NCBI RefSeq assembly: GCF_030345695.1
Contig: NZ_JAUASV010000002.1
Coordinates: 124,001 to 188,000 of the forward strand
Direction of reading: 5' to 3'
Source of the DNA: Galbitalea sp. SE-J8
Lineage (GTDB): Bacteria > Actinomycetota > Actinomycetes > Actinomycetales > Microbacteriaceae
Length of the DNA: 64,000 nucleotides
The translations under genes were made by a program, and so were the position numbers. Below the pieces are notes generated by a model, which saw only the letters and a program-made list of their open reading frames with translations, did no database searches and was not told the origin of the DNA. This document shows positions 55,588 through 62,825 of the stretch, in pieces (position 1 is the stretch's first letter; each line of letters begins with the position of its first letter).

Positions 55588-56258
55588 GAACCGTCGTCGC
55601 CGCGGGGGCGGCGGGAGCGCCAGCGCGGCCGCCACTCGATGCGGCGCTGCTCGGGGAGGCTCCAGCGGAACAGCACTGCGAGCACGCGCACGCCGAACGT
55701 GACCGCGACGCACACTGCGGCCGCGATCGACACGTTCACGCCGATGCTCACCAGGACGACGAGCACGCTCGACCCCGCGACCGCGGCGATCGCGTAGAGC
55801 GATCCGACCTGCATGAGCGCGATCGGCATGGTGAGCAACAGGTCGCGCAGGATCGACCCTCCCACCGCCGACAGCGCGCCGACGAAGATCGCCGGGGCGG
55901 GCGGCAGACCGAGGGCGAGGGCCTTCGTCGTGCCGATCGCGCCGAACAGGCCGATCGTGATCGCGTCGAGCACCGTGATGAGCACGCCGAGGCGGCGGAA
56001 CAGCCGCTCGAGCAGCATGCCCAGCAGCGCCGCACCGATCGCGACCGGGAGGTACCAGGTCGACTCGAGCGCAGCCGGCAGCTCGGCGAGGAGCACGTCA
56101 CGGAGGATGCCGCCGCCGAATCCGGTGGCGATGCCGATGATGGCGACCCCGAGCCAGTCGAGCCGGCGGTCGCGGAAGCCGGCCGAGAACAGGGCGCCCT
56201 GCAGGGCGCCGATGCCGACGGCGAGCAGGTCGGCCCAGAGCGGAATGGAGAACGGCAC
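55572..56258 (-). CDS. TRIC cation-channel family (UPF0126) membrane protein
   Basis: A 228-aa protein with seven helices in two repeats, each with a glycine-rich signature: [16 protein letters not shown] and [14 protein letters not shown]. The family forms trimeric monovalent-cation channels. The C-terminus is an Arg-rich cytoplasmic tail; its last six residues and the stop come from an 80-bp-family element. The GTG start is 6 nt downstream of GACAAT on the same strand (leaderless), and an 18-bp tandem repeat fills the region upstream of that -10. Confidence 0.88.
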   Translation of the reverse strand: MPFSIPLWADLLAVGIGALQGALFSAGFRDRRLDWLGVAIIGIATGFGGGILRDVLLAELPAALESTWYLPVAIGAALLGMLLERLFRRLGVLITVLDAITIGLFGAIGTTKALALGLPPAPAIFVGALSAVGGSILRDLLLTMPIALMQVGSLYAIAAVAGSSVLVVLVSIGVNVSIAAAVCVAVTFGVRVLAVLFRWSLPEQRRIEWRPRWRSRRPRGDDGSEIQE

Positions 56259-56264
56259 GCGCTC

Positions 56265-56270
56265 ATTGTC
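56265..56270 (-). promoter_or_regulatory. -10 box GACAAT for the TRIC gene
   Basis: On the minus strand, GACAAT is 6 nt before GTG 56258. The bases immediately upstream, where a -35 element would lie, belong to an 18-bp tandem repeat. Confidence 0.45.
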
Positions 56271-56360
56271 GCGGGTGGTCCCGTGGTCGCGGGTGGTCCC
56301 GCGGTCGCGGGTGGTCCCGTGGTCGCGGGTGGTCCCGCGGTCGCGGGCGATTCCGCGGCC
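56271..56360. repeat. 18-bp tandem repeat in the TRIC promoter region, five copies
   Basis: Five copies of GCGGGTGGTCCCGTGGTC/GCGGGTGGTCCCGCGGTC; copies 1 to 4 alternate GTGGTC and GCGGTC endings, the fifth is degenerate. Any change in copy number would move sequences upstream of the -10 box by 18 bp steps. Confidence 0.92.
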
Positions 56361-56378
56361 GCGGTCGCGGGTGAGTTC

Positions 56379-56459
56379 GGAAATTCAGGAGTTGATTCGC
56401 CACCGGCCCACGTCCGCCCCATGCCCACGTCAGCGCCGTGACGTAACTCCTGAATTTCC
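56379..56459. repeat. 80-bp element family, locus 12 (81 bp)
   Basis: Left arm GGAAATTCAGGAGTTG at 56379 and right arm AACTCCTGAATTTCC ending at 56459, followed by CGCACG. It lies between the divergent TRIC and recO genes, the only divergent placement among the 14 loci. Confidence 0.93.
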
Positions 56460-56533
56460 GCACGAGGTCGAGCATGAGCATCGAGCGAGGGGCGGCCGCG
56501 ACGCGCCTCCGACGCGCGTTCGGCGCGGCGCGC

Positions 56534-56539
56534 GACAAT
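56534..56539 (+). promoter_or_regulatory. -10 box GACAAT for recO
   Basis: GACAAT lies 6 nt before ATG 56546, which supports this start over the ATG 72 bp upstream. Confidence 0.5.
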
Positions 56540-56545
56540 GGGCCC

Positions 56546-57316
56546 ATGCCGACCTACCGGGACGAGGCCGTCGTCCTCCGCACCCACAAGCTCGGGGAGG
56601 CCGACCGGATCGTCACCATGCTCAGCCGCGAGCACGGCAAGGTGCGCGCCGTCGCGAAGGGCGTGCGCCGCACGGCGAGCCGGTTCGGTTCCCGCCTCGA
56701 GCCCTTCATGGTCGTCGACGCCCAGTTCTACGTCGGACGCAGCCTCGACATCGTGCAGCAGGCCGAGTCCCTCGGCGCGTACGGCGCCGACATCGTGGGC
56801 GACTACGCGCGCTACACCGCGGCGAACGTCATGGTCGAGACCGCCGACCGCATCACGGGCGACGAGGGCGGGCTGCAGCAGTACCTCCTGCTCGTCGGCG
56901 CCCTGCGCTCGCTCGCGCGCGGCGAGCACGCCCCGGGCCTGACGCTCGACTCGTACCTGCTGCGCTGCCTCGCGATCGCCGGCTGGGCGCCGAGCTTCGT
57001 CGACTGCGCGGTCACCGGCGCCCCCGGACCGCACACCTTCTTCGTCGTCCAGCTCGGCGGCGTCGTCTCGGATGCCGTCGCACCCCCCGGAACCCCGCGC
57101 CTCGCCGCGTCGACGCCCGCCCTGCTCGGCGCACTGCTCGAGGGGCGATGGGATGCGGCCGAGGCGACCGACGAGCGCACCCGCGCGCAGGCGTCCGGCA
57201 TCGTCGCCGCGTACGCGCAGTTCCACCTGGAGCGCACGCTGCGCTCGCTCGAGCACGTGGACCGCGGGGCCGACCCGGTCCGCGCTCCCGCGTCCGTCGA
57301 CCGGGGGATTGCGTGA
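56546..57316 (+). CDS. recO: DNA repair protein RecO
   Basis: A 256-aa recombination mediator that helps RecR load RecA on SSB-coated DNA. N-terminal OB fold ([39 protein letters not shown]) and a helical C-terminal domain. The zinc-binding cysteine pairs found in many RecO proteins are lost: the expected C-x2-C positions read C-A-V-T and S-D-A-V. Its 3' end overlaps uppS by 4 bp (GTGA). Confidence 0.93.
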   Translation: MPTYRDEAVVLRTHKLGEADRIVTMLSREHGKVRAVAKGVRRTASRFGSRLEPFMVVDAQFYVGRSLDIVQQAESLGAYGADIVGDYARYTAANVMVETADRITGDEGGLQQYLLLVGALRSLARGEHAPGLTLDSYLLRCLAIAGWAPSFVDCAVTGAPGPHTFFVVQLGGVVSDAVAPPGTPRLAASTPALLGALLEGRWDAAEATDERTRAQASGIVAAYAQFHLERTLRSLEHVDRGADPVRAPASVDRGIA

Positions 57317-58176
57317 GCCCGCGGGTCGGCGGCGGGCGTCGCGGCATCCGTTCGCTCGGGCGCGACAGCGCCGGCGGAGTCGTGAAGACCCACCGGGACG
57401 CCGTCGACTTCGTGCCCCTCGACTGGACCGGGCTGCACCCGCCGGCCCTGCCCGCGCGGGCGGTGCCCGAGCACGTCGCGGTCGTGATGGACGGCAACGG
57501 ACGCTGGGCGAACCAGCGCGGACTGACCCGCATCGAGGGCCACAAGGCCGGCGAGGCGGCGTTGCTCGACGTCGTGGCGGGCGCGGTGCAGATCGGCGTC
57601 AAACACCTCAGCGTGTACGCGTTCAGCACCGAGAACTGGAAGCGCAGTCCCGACGAGGTGCGCTTCCTCATGGGCTACAACCGCGACGTGCTTCACCGCC
57701 GACGCGACCAGCTCAACGCCTGGGGGGTGCGCATCCGGTGGGCCGGACGGCGCCCGCGCCTGTGGCGCAGCGTCATCGACGAGCTGCAGTTCGCCGAGCG
57801 CCTGACCGCCGGCAACAGCACGATGACCCTCACGATGTGCGTCAACTACGGCGGCCGGAACGAGATCACGGATGCCGTGCGCGCGCTCGCCGAGGAGGTC
57901 GCGGCCGGCCGGGTCGCGCCATCCGGGATCACGGAGAAGGCCATCCAGCGGCACCTGTACCAGCCGGAGCTGCCCGACGTCGACCTGTTCGTGCGGTCGT
58001 CGGGGGAGCAGCGCACGTCGAACTTCCTGCTGTGGCAGTCGGCGTACGCGGAGATGGTGTTCCTGGACACGCTCTGGCCGGACTTCTCGCGCGTCGACCT
58101 GTGGCGCGCGATCGAGCTCTACGCGGGGCGCAGTCGCCGATTCGGGGGCGCCGTCGACGCGCCGACGGCGCCGTGA
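57313..58176 (+). CDS. uppS: Polyprenyl diphosphate synthase (cis, UppS family)
   Basis: Cis-prenyltransferase (287 aa) making the C50/C55 lipid carrier for peptidoglycan and arabinogalactan-type polymers. Substrate motif [14 protein letters not shown] (about residues 57-70), FSTENWKRS, and the C-terminal [24 protein letters not shown]. In actinobacteria this gene follows recO and often makes decaprenyl diphosphate. GTG 57313 overlaps the recO stop. Confidence 0.94.
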   Translation: MSPRVGGGRRGIRSLGRDSAGGVVKTHRDAVDFVPLDWTGLHPPALPARAVPEHVAVVMDGNGRWANQRGLTRIEGHKAGEAALLDVVAGAVQIGVKHLSVYAFSTENWKRSPDEVRFLMGYNRDVLHRRRDQLNAWGVRIRWAGRRPRLWRSVIDELQFAERLTAGNSTMTLTMCVNYGGRNEITDAVRALAEEVAAGRVAPSGITEKAIQRHLYQPELPDVDLFVRSSGEQRTSNFLLWQSAYAEMVFLDTLWPDFSRVDLWRAIELYAGRSRRFGGAVDAPTAP

Positions 58177-58394
58177 GCCTGTTCGCGCGGTTGCGGGCGC
58201 GCCTCGGGGGAGGGCCGCGGGCGGTCGCCGGGTTTCGTCCCGAGCCGGGTCCGTTCGACGCGCCGCCGGCGGAGCCGATCGAACTCGACGAGTCCGAGCT
58301 GCCGTGGGAGCTGCGCCCGGAGCCCGGCCGGGCGGGCGATTGGAGCGGGCCGGGCGGGCTGAGCGGGCAGGGTGGGCCGGGCGGATCGAGCTGA
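58173..58394 (+). CDS. Small hypothetical protein
   Basis: Not recognised. A 73-aa frame starting with GTG that overlaps the uppS stop by 4 bp (GTGA). The N-terminus is basic ([20 protein letters not shown]), the middle acidic ([18 protein letters not shown]), and the end a Gly/Ser repeat. The overlap and the change from basic to acidic composition favour a real, translationally coupled small gene, but the repeat tail and lack of homology evidence leave it uncertain. Confidence 0.5.
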   Translation: MSLFARLRARLGGGPRAVAGFRPEPGPFDAPPAEPIELDESELPWELRPEPGRAGDWSGPGGLSGQGGPGGSS

Positions 58395-58462
58395 GTGCGC
58401 CGGCGGGCCGGGCGGGCCGGGGGATCCGCGCGGCTGAGGCCGCGATTCCGAGCGCGTGATGC

Positions 58463-58543
58463 GGAAATTCAGGAGTTATGCCCTCGTGCACCCCTCGAAC
58501 GGCAGTGCCGTATGGCTCCGCCCCGCTCAACTCCTGAATTTCC
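58463..58543. repeat. 80-bp element family, locus 13 (81 bp)
   Basis: Left arm GGAAATTCAGGAGTTA at 58463 and right arm CAACTCCTGAATTTCC ending at 58543, followed by AGACAG instead of the usual CGAACC/CGCAC. It lies 68 bp after the small gene. Confidence 0.92.
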
Positions 58544-58652
58544 AGACAGCGGCCGGCGAGACGCTTGGCTGCGGCGACCGACGCAGGGCTGCGGCCCCCG
58601 GTGTGCCACGGGCGCGGGCTCGGCCGATGCGGGACCCTGGGCACGCGGTGGC

Positions 58653-58658
58653 TAGGGT
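58653..58658 (+). promoter_or_regulatory. -10 box TAGGGT for the Gfo/Idh/MocA gene
   Basis: TAGGGT is 6 nt before GTG 58665, consistent with a leaderless transcript. Confidence 0.5.
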
Positions 58659-58664
58659 GTTCCG

Positions 58665-59714
58665 GTGCCCACCACCACAGCCATCCGCGTCGGTCTTATC
58701 GGCTACGGCCTCGCCGGACGCGTCTTCCACGCCCCGTTCATCGCCGCGAACCCGGACCTCGAGCTCGCTCTCGTCTCGACGAGCGATCCGGCCCGCGCCG
58801 CGGAGGCCGCCGAGCGTTACCCGAGCGCTCGCGTGGTCGCCCGCGCCGAGGACGTCCTCGCGAGCGACGTCGACCTCGTCGTCGTCGCGAGTCCCGTGCA
58901 CGCGCACTTCGAACAGGTCAGCACGGCTCTCGCGGCCGGCCACGCGGTCGTCGTCGACAAGCCGTTCGTGCCGAGCGTCGCCGAGGCGAAGCAGCTCATC
59001 GCCGTCGCAGAGGAGGCCGAGCGCGCCCTGATCGTGTTCCACAACCGTCGCTGGGACGGTGACTTCCTCACCGTGAAGGCACTCGTCGAGCAGGGCCGCA
59101 TCGGCGCGGTGCACCGGTTCGAGTCGACCTTCGAGCGCTGGGGCGGAGCGCTGCGCGAGCGCTGGCAGGACGAGATCGGGCCCGAGGTCGGGGGCGGCAT
59201 CGCATTCGATCTGGGCAGCCACCTCGTCGACCAGGCGCTGCAGTTGTTCGGCCCGGCGGAGGTCGAGCTCGCCGAGTTCGCTCGGGTGCGCGAGGGTGCC
59301 ACGAGCGAGGATGACGCGTTCATCGCGCTCCGGCACCGCAACGGCGTGCGCTCGCACCTCACGCTGAGCCGCGTGGCCGCACTCAGCGGTCCACGCTTCC
59401 GCGTGCTCGGATCGGACGGCGCCTACGCCGTGCACGGCCTCGACCCGCAGGAGGGGCGACTGCGCAGCGGCACGACCGACCTCGACGGGATCGGCGTCGC
59501 CACGACGGATGCCTGGGGCGAGCTCGCGATCGGTGGCGACGTCGAGCGCGTGCCGACTCTCGACGGCGACTACGCAGCGTTCTACCGCGGCGTCGTGGCC
59601 ACGATCCGCGACGGGGAGCCCGCTCCGGTCGACCCGCGCGACGCGCTCGAGGTCGTCCGCATCCTCGAGAATGCGCACGCGGTGGCGCGGGCGAACGCTG
59701 CGGCGACCGCCTGA
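58665..59714 (+). CDS. Gfo/Idh/MocA-family oxidoreductase
   Basis: A 349-aa NAD(P)-dependent dehydrogenase of the Gfo/Idh/MocA family. Rossmann fold with VGLIGYGLAGRVFHAPFI (GxGxxG region, residues 8-25); the conserved VVDKPFVPSVAEAKQL carries the catalytic lysine of the E/D-K-P motif. C-terminal substrate domain with GGGIAFDLGSHLVDQAL. Substrate (a sugar or inositol derivative) is unknown and the gene has no pathway neighbours. Confidence 0.92.
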   Translation: MPTTTAIRVGLIGYGLAGRVFHAPFIAANPDLELALVSTSDPARAAEAAERYPSARVVARAEDVLASDVDLVVVASPVHAHFEQVSTALAAGHAVVVDKPFVPSVAEAKQLIAVAEEAERALIVFHNRRWDGDFLTVKALVEQGRIGAVHRFESTFERWGGALRERWQDEIGPEVGGGIAFDLGSHLVDQALQLFGPAEVELAEFARVREGATSEDDAFIALRHRNGVRSHLTLSRVAALSGPRFRVLGSDGAYAVHGLDPQEGRLRSGTTDLDGIGVATTDAWGELAIGGDVERVPTLDGDYAAFYRGVVATIRDGEPAPVDPRDALEVVRILENAHAVARANAAATA

Positions 59715-59996
59715 TTCGCCGTCGACGCGTCGCTGTCGTGTCGGTGATACCCCGCGCCGGCATGTCTCGTTGATGCGTCTGTGTCGTTGATGCGTCGGGC
59801 GGGCGCTCTACGGCGCGGCGATTTCGGAAATTCAGGAGTAGATCGCGTCCTGGGCCCGCGGGCACGGGCGGAGGACGCTCCGCGACGCGTAACTCCTGAA
59901 TTTCCGCGATCATCGGCGGGGCTGCGCGGCGCGCGGCGCCAGTCCCGAGCGTCGTGCACCTCAGCGCGGGCCGCGCGGCGGCCTCGGGCCCGCACC
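59715..59996. repeat. Gene-free region with element locus 14 (59826-59905, 80 bp)
   Basis: Left arm GGAAATTCAGGAGTAG at 59826 and right arm AACTCCTGAATTTCC ending at 59905. Before it lies a double ...GATGCGT/TCGTTGATGCGTC direct repeat (59766-59796). After it, a 36-bp direct repeat (CCTCAGCGCGGGCCGCGCGG and following; from about 59959 and 59995) runs into the 3' end of the LysR gene. Confidence 0.88.
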
Positions 59997-60974
59997 TCAG
60001 CGCGGGCCGCGCGGCGGCCTCGAGCCCGCACCGTGGGTGCCTGAGAGCCTGTGGCGCGCCGTCGCGGCGTCGAGCCCCCAGGCGCGGGCGTCGAGATCGC
60101 GCAGGGCCTCCGCGACGGCGGCGACGCTCGCCTGGCGCGAGCCGCTCGCGCGCACCGCGTGCACGAGGCGGTCGCCGGCGAACGGCGCGTCCCGCACGTG
60201 CGCGCCGTCCGGAACGTGCGCGCCGACCAGGGCGAGGCGCGGCAGCAGCGCGACGCCGAGCCCGGACCCCACGAGCGACAGCACCGCCGCCGCGTTGTCG
60301 GTCTCGAAGCCGATCGCCGGCGCGAACCCGGCCGCCTCGCAGACCGCGAGCAGGTGGCCGCGGCAGCGCGGGCATCCCGCGATCCAGGTCGCCGCGGCGA
60401 GCTCCTCGATCGAGTCGATCGCCGCGCCGCCGGCCGGTGTGGCGAGCACGAGGGACTCCGCGAACAGCGTGTCGACGACGAGTCCGGACGCGCTCGCGGC
60501 GTGCGGGTCGGCGCGGTCGCCGGGGTAGCTGAACGTCACGGCGAGGTCGGCGTCACCGTCGCGCACGAGCTGCACCGCCTCGGGCGGCTCGGCCTCGACG
60601 TAGCTGACCCGCAGTCCCGGATGCCGTGCCGCGATCGTCGCGATGAGCCGCGGCAGGATGGTGGACGACGCGGTCGGGAACGCCGCGACGCGCACGGTGC
60701 CGGCGCCGAGCCCGCGCAGTGTCGCGAGCTCCTCCTCCGCGGCGCCGAGCGCGGCCTGCACGTACACGGCGTGGCGCGCGAGCAGCGCTCCCGCCTCGGT
60801 CAGCCGCACCCCGCGTCCGTGCCGCTCGAGCAGCGGAACGCCGAGCCGCGCCTCGGCCCGCGCTAGGTGCTGGCTGAGCGCGGGCTGGCTGTAGCCGAGG
60901 TCCCGGGCCGCCGCGGTGAGCGTGCCGGTCGCCGCGAGCGCGCGCACGATGCGCAGGGTGTGCAGGTCGAGCAT
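59997..60974 (-). CDS. LysR-family regulator
   Basis: A 325-aa LysR-type regulator. N-terminal winged HTH (LDLHTLRIVRALAATGTLTAAARDLGYSQPALSQHLARAEARLGVPLLERHGRGVRLTEAG) and a two-lobed effector domain. An odd CPRC pair (about residues 197-200) could sense metal or redox. The C-terminus is encoded by a duplicated GC-rich repeat and reads GSRPPRGPR. It is divergent from the class V PLP enzyme gene, its probable target. Confidence 0.91.
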   Translation of the reverse strand: MLDLHTLRIVRALAATGTLTAAARDLGYSQPALSQHLARAEARLGVPLLERHGRGVRLTEAGALLARHAVYVQAALGAAEEELATLRGLGAGTVRVAAFPTASSTILPRLIATIAARHPGLRVSYVEAEPPEAVQLVRDGDADLAVTFSYPGDRADPHAASASGLVVDTLFAESLVLATPAGGAAIDSIEELAAATWIAGCPRCRGHLLAVCEAAGFAPAIGFETDNAAAVLSLVGSGLGVALLPRLALVGAHVPDGAHVRDAPFAGDRLVHAVRASGSRQASVAAVAEALRDLDARAWGLDAATARHRLSGTHGAGSRPPRGPR

Positions 60975-60980
60975 GCGATG

Positions 60981-61005
60981 AGGTTATCGGAATGAGAAGA
61001 AACCT
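60981..61005. promoter_or_regulatory. LysR/PLP-enzyme divergent promoter region
   Basis: Contains -10 box TAACCT for lysR on the minus strand (60986-60981, 6 nt before ATG 60974). The inverted pair AGGTT/AACCT spaced by 15 bp (60981-61005) could be a LysR half-site pair. Confidence 0.4.
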
Positions 61006-61044
61006 GGGCTGGTGCAATAGGAACTCGCTCAGCAGAGTCGATGC

Positions 61045-62082
61045 ATGCAGAGCCTCGCCGATGCCCGCGCCGCCTTCGACCACCCGGGCGGCTACCTCGC
61101 CGCCGCCAGCCAGGGGCTGCCGACGCTCGCGACCCAGGCCGCCCTGCGGGACGACGTGGGCGCGTGGGCGAGCGGCACGCGGCATCCGTCCCACTACGAC
61201 GGCCTCGTCGAGCGCTCGCGCGCATCCTTCGCCCGGCTCGTCGGCGTGCCGACCTCCCGCGTCGCGATCGGATCGCAGGCGAGCGTCATGGCCGGCATGA
61301 TCGCGAGCGCCGCGCCGCAGGGCGCCGAGGTGATCTGCGTCGACGGCGACTTCTCGTCGATGGTCTTCCCGTTCCTGCAGCGAACCGACCTCCGGGTGCG
61401 GCACGTGCCCGTTCACGGAGTCCCGGATGCGATCGGGCCGCAGACCTGGCTCGTCGCGTTCTCGCACATCCAGTCGGCGACGGGCGTCGTGGCCGACGTC
61501 GACCCGATCGTCGCGGCGGCCGCGGAGCACGGCGCGCGCACGCTGTGCGACACGACGCAGTCGGCGGGGGTGCATCCGGTCGACGCGAGCGTCTTCGACG
61601 CGACCATCTGCCACGCGTACAAGTGGCTGTGCGCGCCGCGCGGCGTGGCCTTCCTCACGGTCGCCGACGACTGGCACGACCTCGCGCCCACGGCCGCCGG
61701 CTGGTATGCGGGGGAGGAGGTCTGGCAGTCCTGCTACGGACCCGCGATGCGACTCGCCGGCGACGCCCGTCGCTTCGACGTGAGCCCGGCGTGGCAGGCC
61801 TGGGCCGGGGCGGAGCCCGCGCTGGCCCTGTTCGCCGACCTCGACGTCGCCGAGGTCTGGCGGCACGCGACGACCCTGGGGGACGCGCTGTGCGACGGCC
61901 TCGGGATCGAGCGCCAGGGCCAGGCGATCGTGACCTGGCCGGATGCGGACGGCGAGCAGCTGCGCCGCCTCACCTGCGCGGGCCTCGTCGCCGCGGGTCG
62001 CGCCGGCCGCGTGCGCACGGCGTTCCACGTCTGGAACGACGAGCGCGACGTGGACCGCGTGCTGCAGAGTTTGGGTGCATAA
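61045..62082 (+). CDS. Class V aminotransferase-fold PLP protein
   Basis: A 345-aa PLP enzyme of fold type I, class V (cysteine desulfurase, kynureninase, EgtE-like group). It has AIGSQASVMAGMIASAAPQG, VAFSHIQSATGVVADVDPIVAAAAEHGARTLCDTTQSAG and the PLP lysine in ATICHAYKWLCAPRGVAF (about residue 196). C-terminal AFHVWNDERDVDRVL. Reaction unknown. Divergent from LysR. Next to NAD genes, a kynurenine-type role is possible, but the motifs do not settle it. Confidence 0.86.
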   Translation: MQSLADARAAFDHPGGYLAAASQGLPTLATQAALRDDVGAWASGTRHPSHYDGLVERSRASFARLVGVPTSRVAIGSQASVMAGMIASAAPQGAEVICVDGDFSSMVFPFLQRTDLRVRHVPVHGVPDAIGPQTWLVAFSHIQSATGVVADVDPIVAAAAEHGARTLCDTTQSAGVHPVDASVFDATICHAYKWLCAPRGVAFLTVADDWHDLAPTAAGWYAGEEVWQSCYGPAMRLAGDARRFDVSPAWQAWAGAEPALALFADLDVAEVWRHATTLGDALCDGLGIERQGQAIVTWPDADGEQLRRLTCAGLVAAGRAGRVRTAFHVWNDERDVDRVLQSLGA

Positions 62083-62094
62083 CACCCGAAGGAG

Positions 62095-62121
62095 TAGACT
62101 GCGTTCAGGTCATTCAGACCT
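62095..62121 (+). promoter_or_regulatory. nrtR-nadA promoter with operator palindrome
   Basis: -10 TAGACT (62095-62100) with an upstream TTGGGT 18 bp away. At the expected start site lies the inverted repeat AGGTC-ATTCA-GACCT (62107-62121), and GAGTA/TACTC form an outer pair around it. This is the natural place for NrtR autoregulation. Another small palindrome, GGGTG-CATAA-CACCC (62073-62087), covers the preceding stop codon. Confidence 0.5.
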
Positions 62122-62129
62122 TTACTCTC

Positions 62130-62825
62130 ATGAACGCCGTCATCGCCCTCGCCGTGTCCACGGTCATCTTCGCGCTGCGCGCGGACGACGAGGGTGCCGC
62201 GACCCTGCGCATCCCGCTCGTGCGGCGCATCGCCGAACCGTTCGAGGGCCGCTGGGCGCTCCCCGGCGGCGCCGTCCCCGCGGACGAGGGGCTCGCCGCG
62301 GCCGCGGGGCGCAACCTCCGCGAGACCACCGGGCTCGCCCCGAGCTACCTCGAGCAGCTGTACTGCTTCGGCGACGTCGACCGGTCGCCGACCGGCCGCG
62401 TCGTGAGCATCGTGTACTGGGCGCTCGTGCGCGGCGACGAGGCCGCGGCGGCGGTCGAGGGCGAGAACGTGCGCTGGTTCCCGGCCGACGAGCTGCCCGA
62501 GCTCGCGTTCGACCACAACCGCATCGTCGAGTACGCCCTGTGGCGGGTGCGCACGAAGATGGAGTACTCGCGCATCTCCGCGGCGCTCCTCGGCGAGACG
62601 TTCACGCTCAGCCAGCTCCGCGGCGTGCACGAGGCCGTGCTCGGCCGCGCCCTCGACCCCGCGAACTTCCGCCGGCAGCTCGGCGCCTCCGTCGTCGCGA
62701 CGGATGAGCGACTCACCGGCACGCGGCACCGTCCGCCCCGGCTGTACCGCTTCGACTCCGACATCGAGATCGTCGACAACGGACCGCTCACCAGGTCCAC
62801 GAACACCCCGGGAGGTCGCGCATGA
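62130..62825 (+). CDS. nrtR: NrtR-type Nudix-related transcriptional regulator
   Basis: A 231-aa regulator of NAD synthesis: an N-terminal Nudix-like domain that binds ADP-ribose-type ligands and a C-terminal winged helix (KMEYSRISAALLGETFTLSQLRGVHEAVLGRALDPANFRRQLG). The Nudix box is degenerate: the catalytic REUXEE stretch reads RNLRET, so hydrolysis is not expected. Cotranscribed with nadA (4-bp ATGA overlap). A palindrome sits at the start of its transcript. Confidence 0.9.
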   Translation: MNAVIALAVSTVIFALRADDEGAATLRIPLVRRIAEPFEGRWALPGGAVPADEGLAAAAGRNLRETTGLAPSYLEQLYCFGDVDRSPTGRVVSIVYWALVRGDEAAAAVEGENVRWFPADELPELAFDHNRIVEYALWRVRTKMEYSRISAALLGETFTLSQLRGVHEAVLGRALDPANFRRQLGASVVATDERLTGTRHRPPRLYRFDSDIEIVDNGPLTRSTNTPGGRA

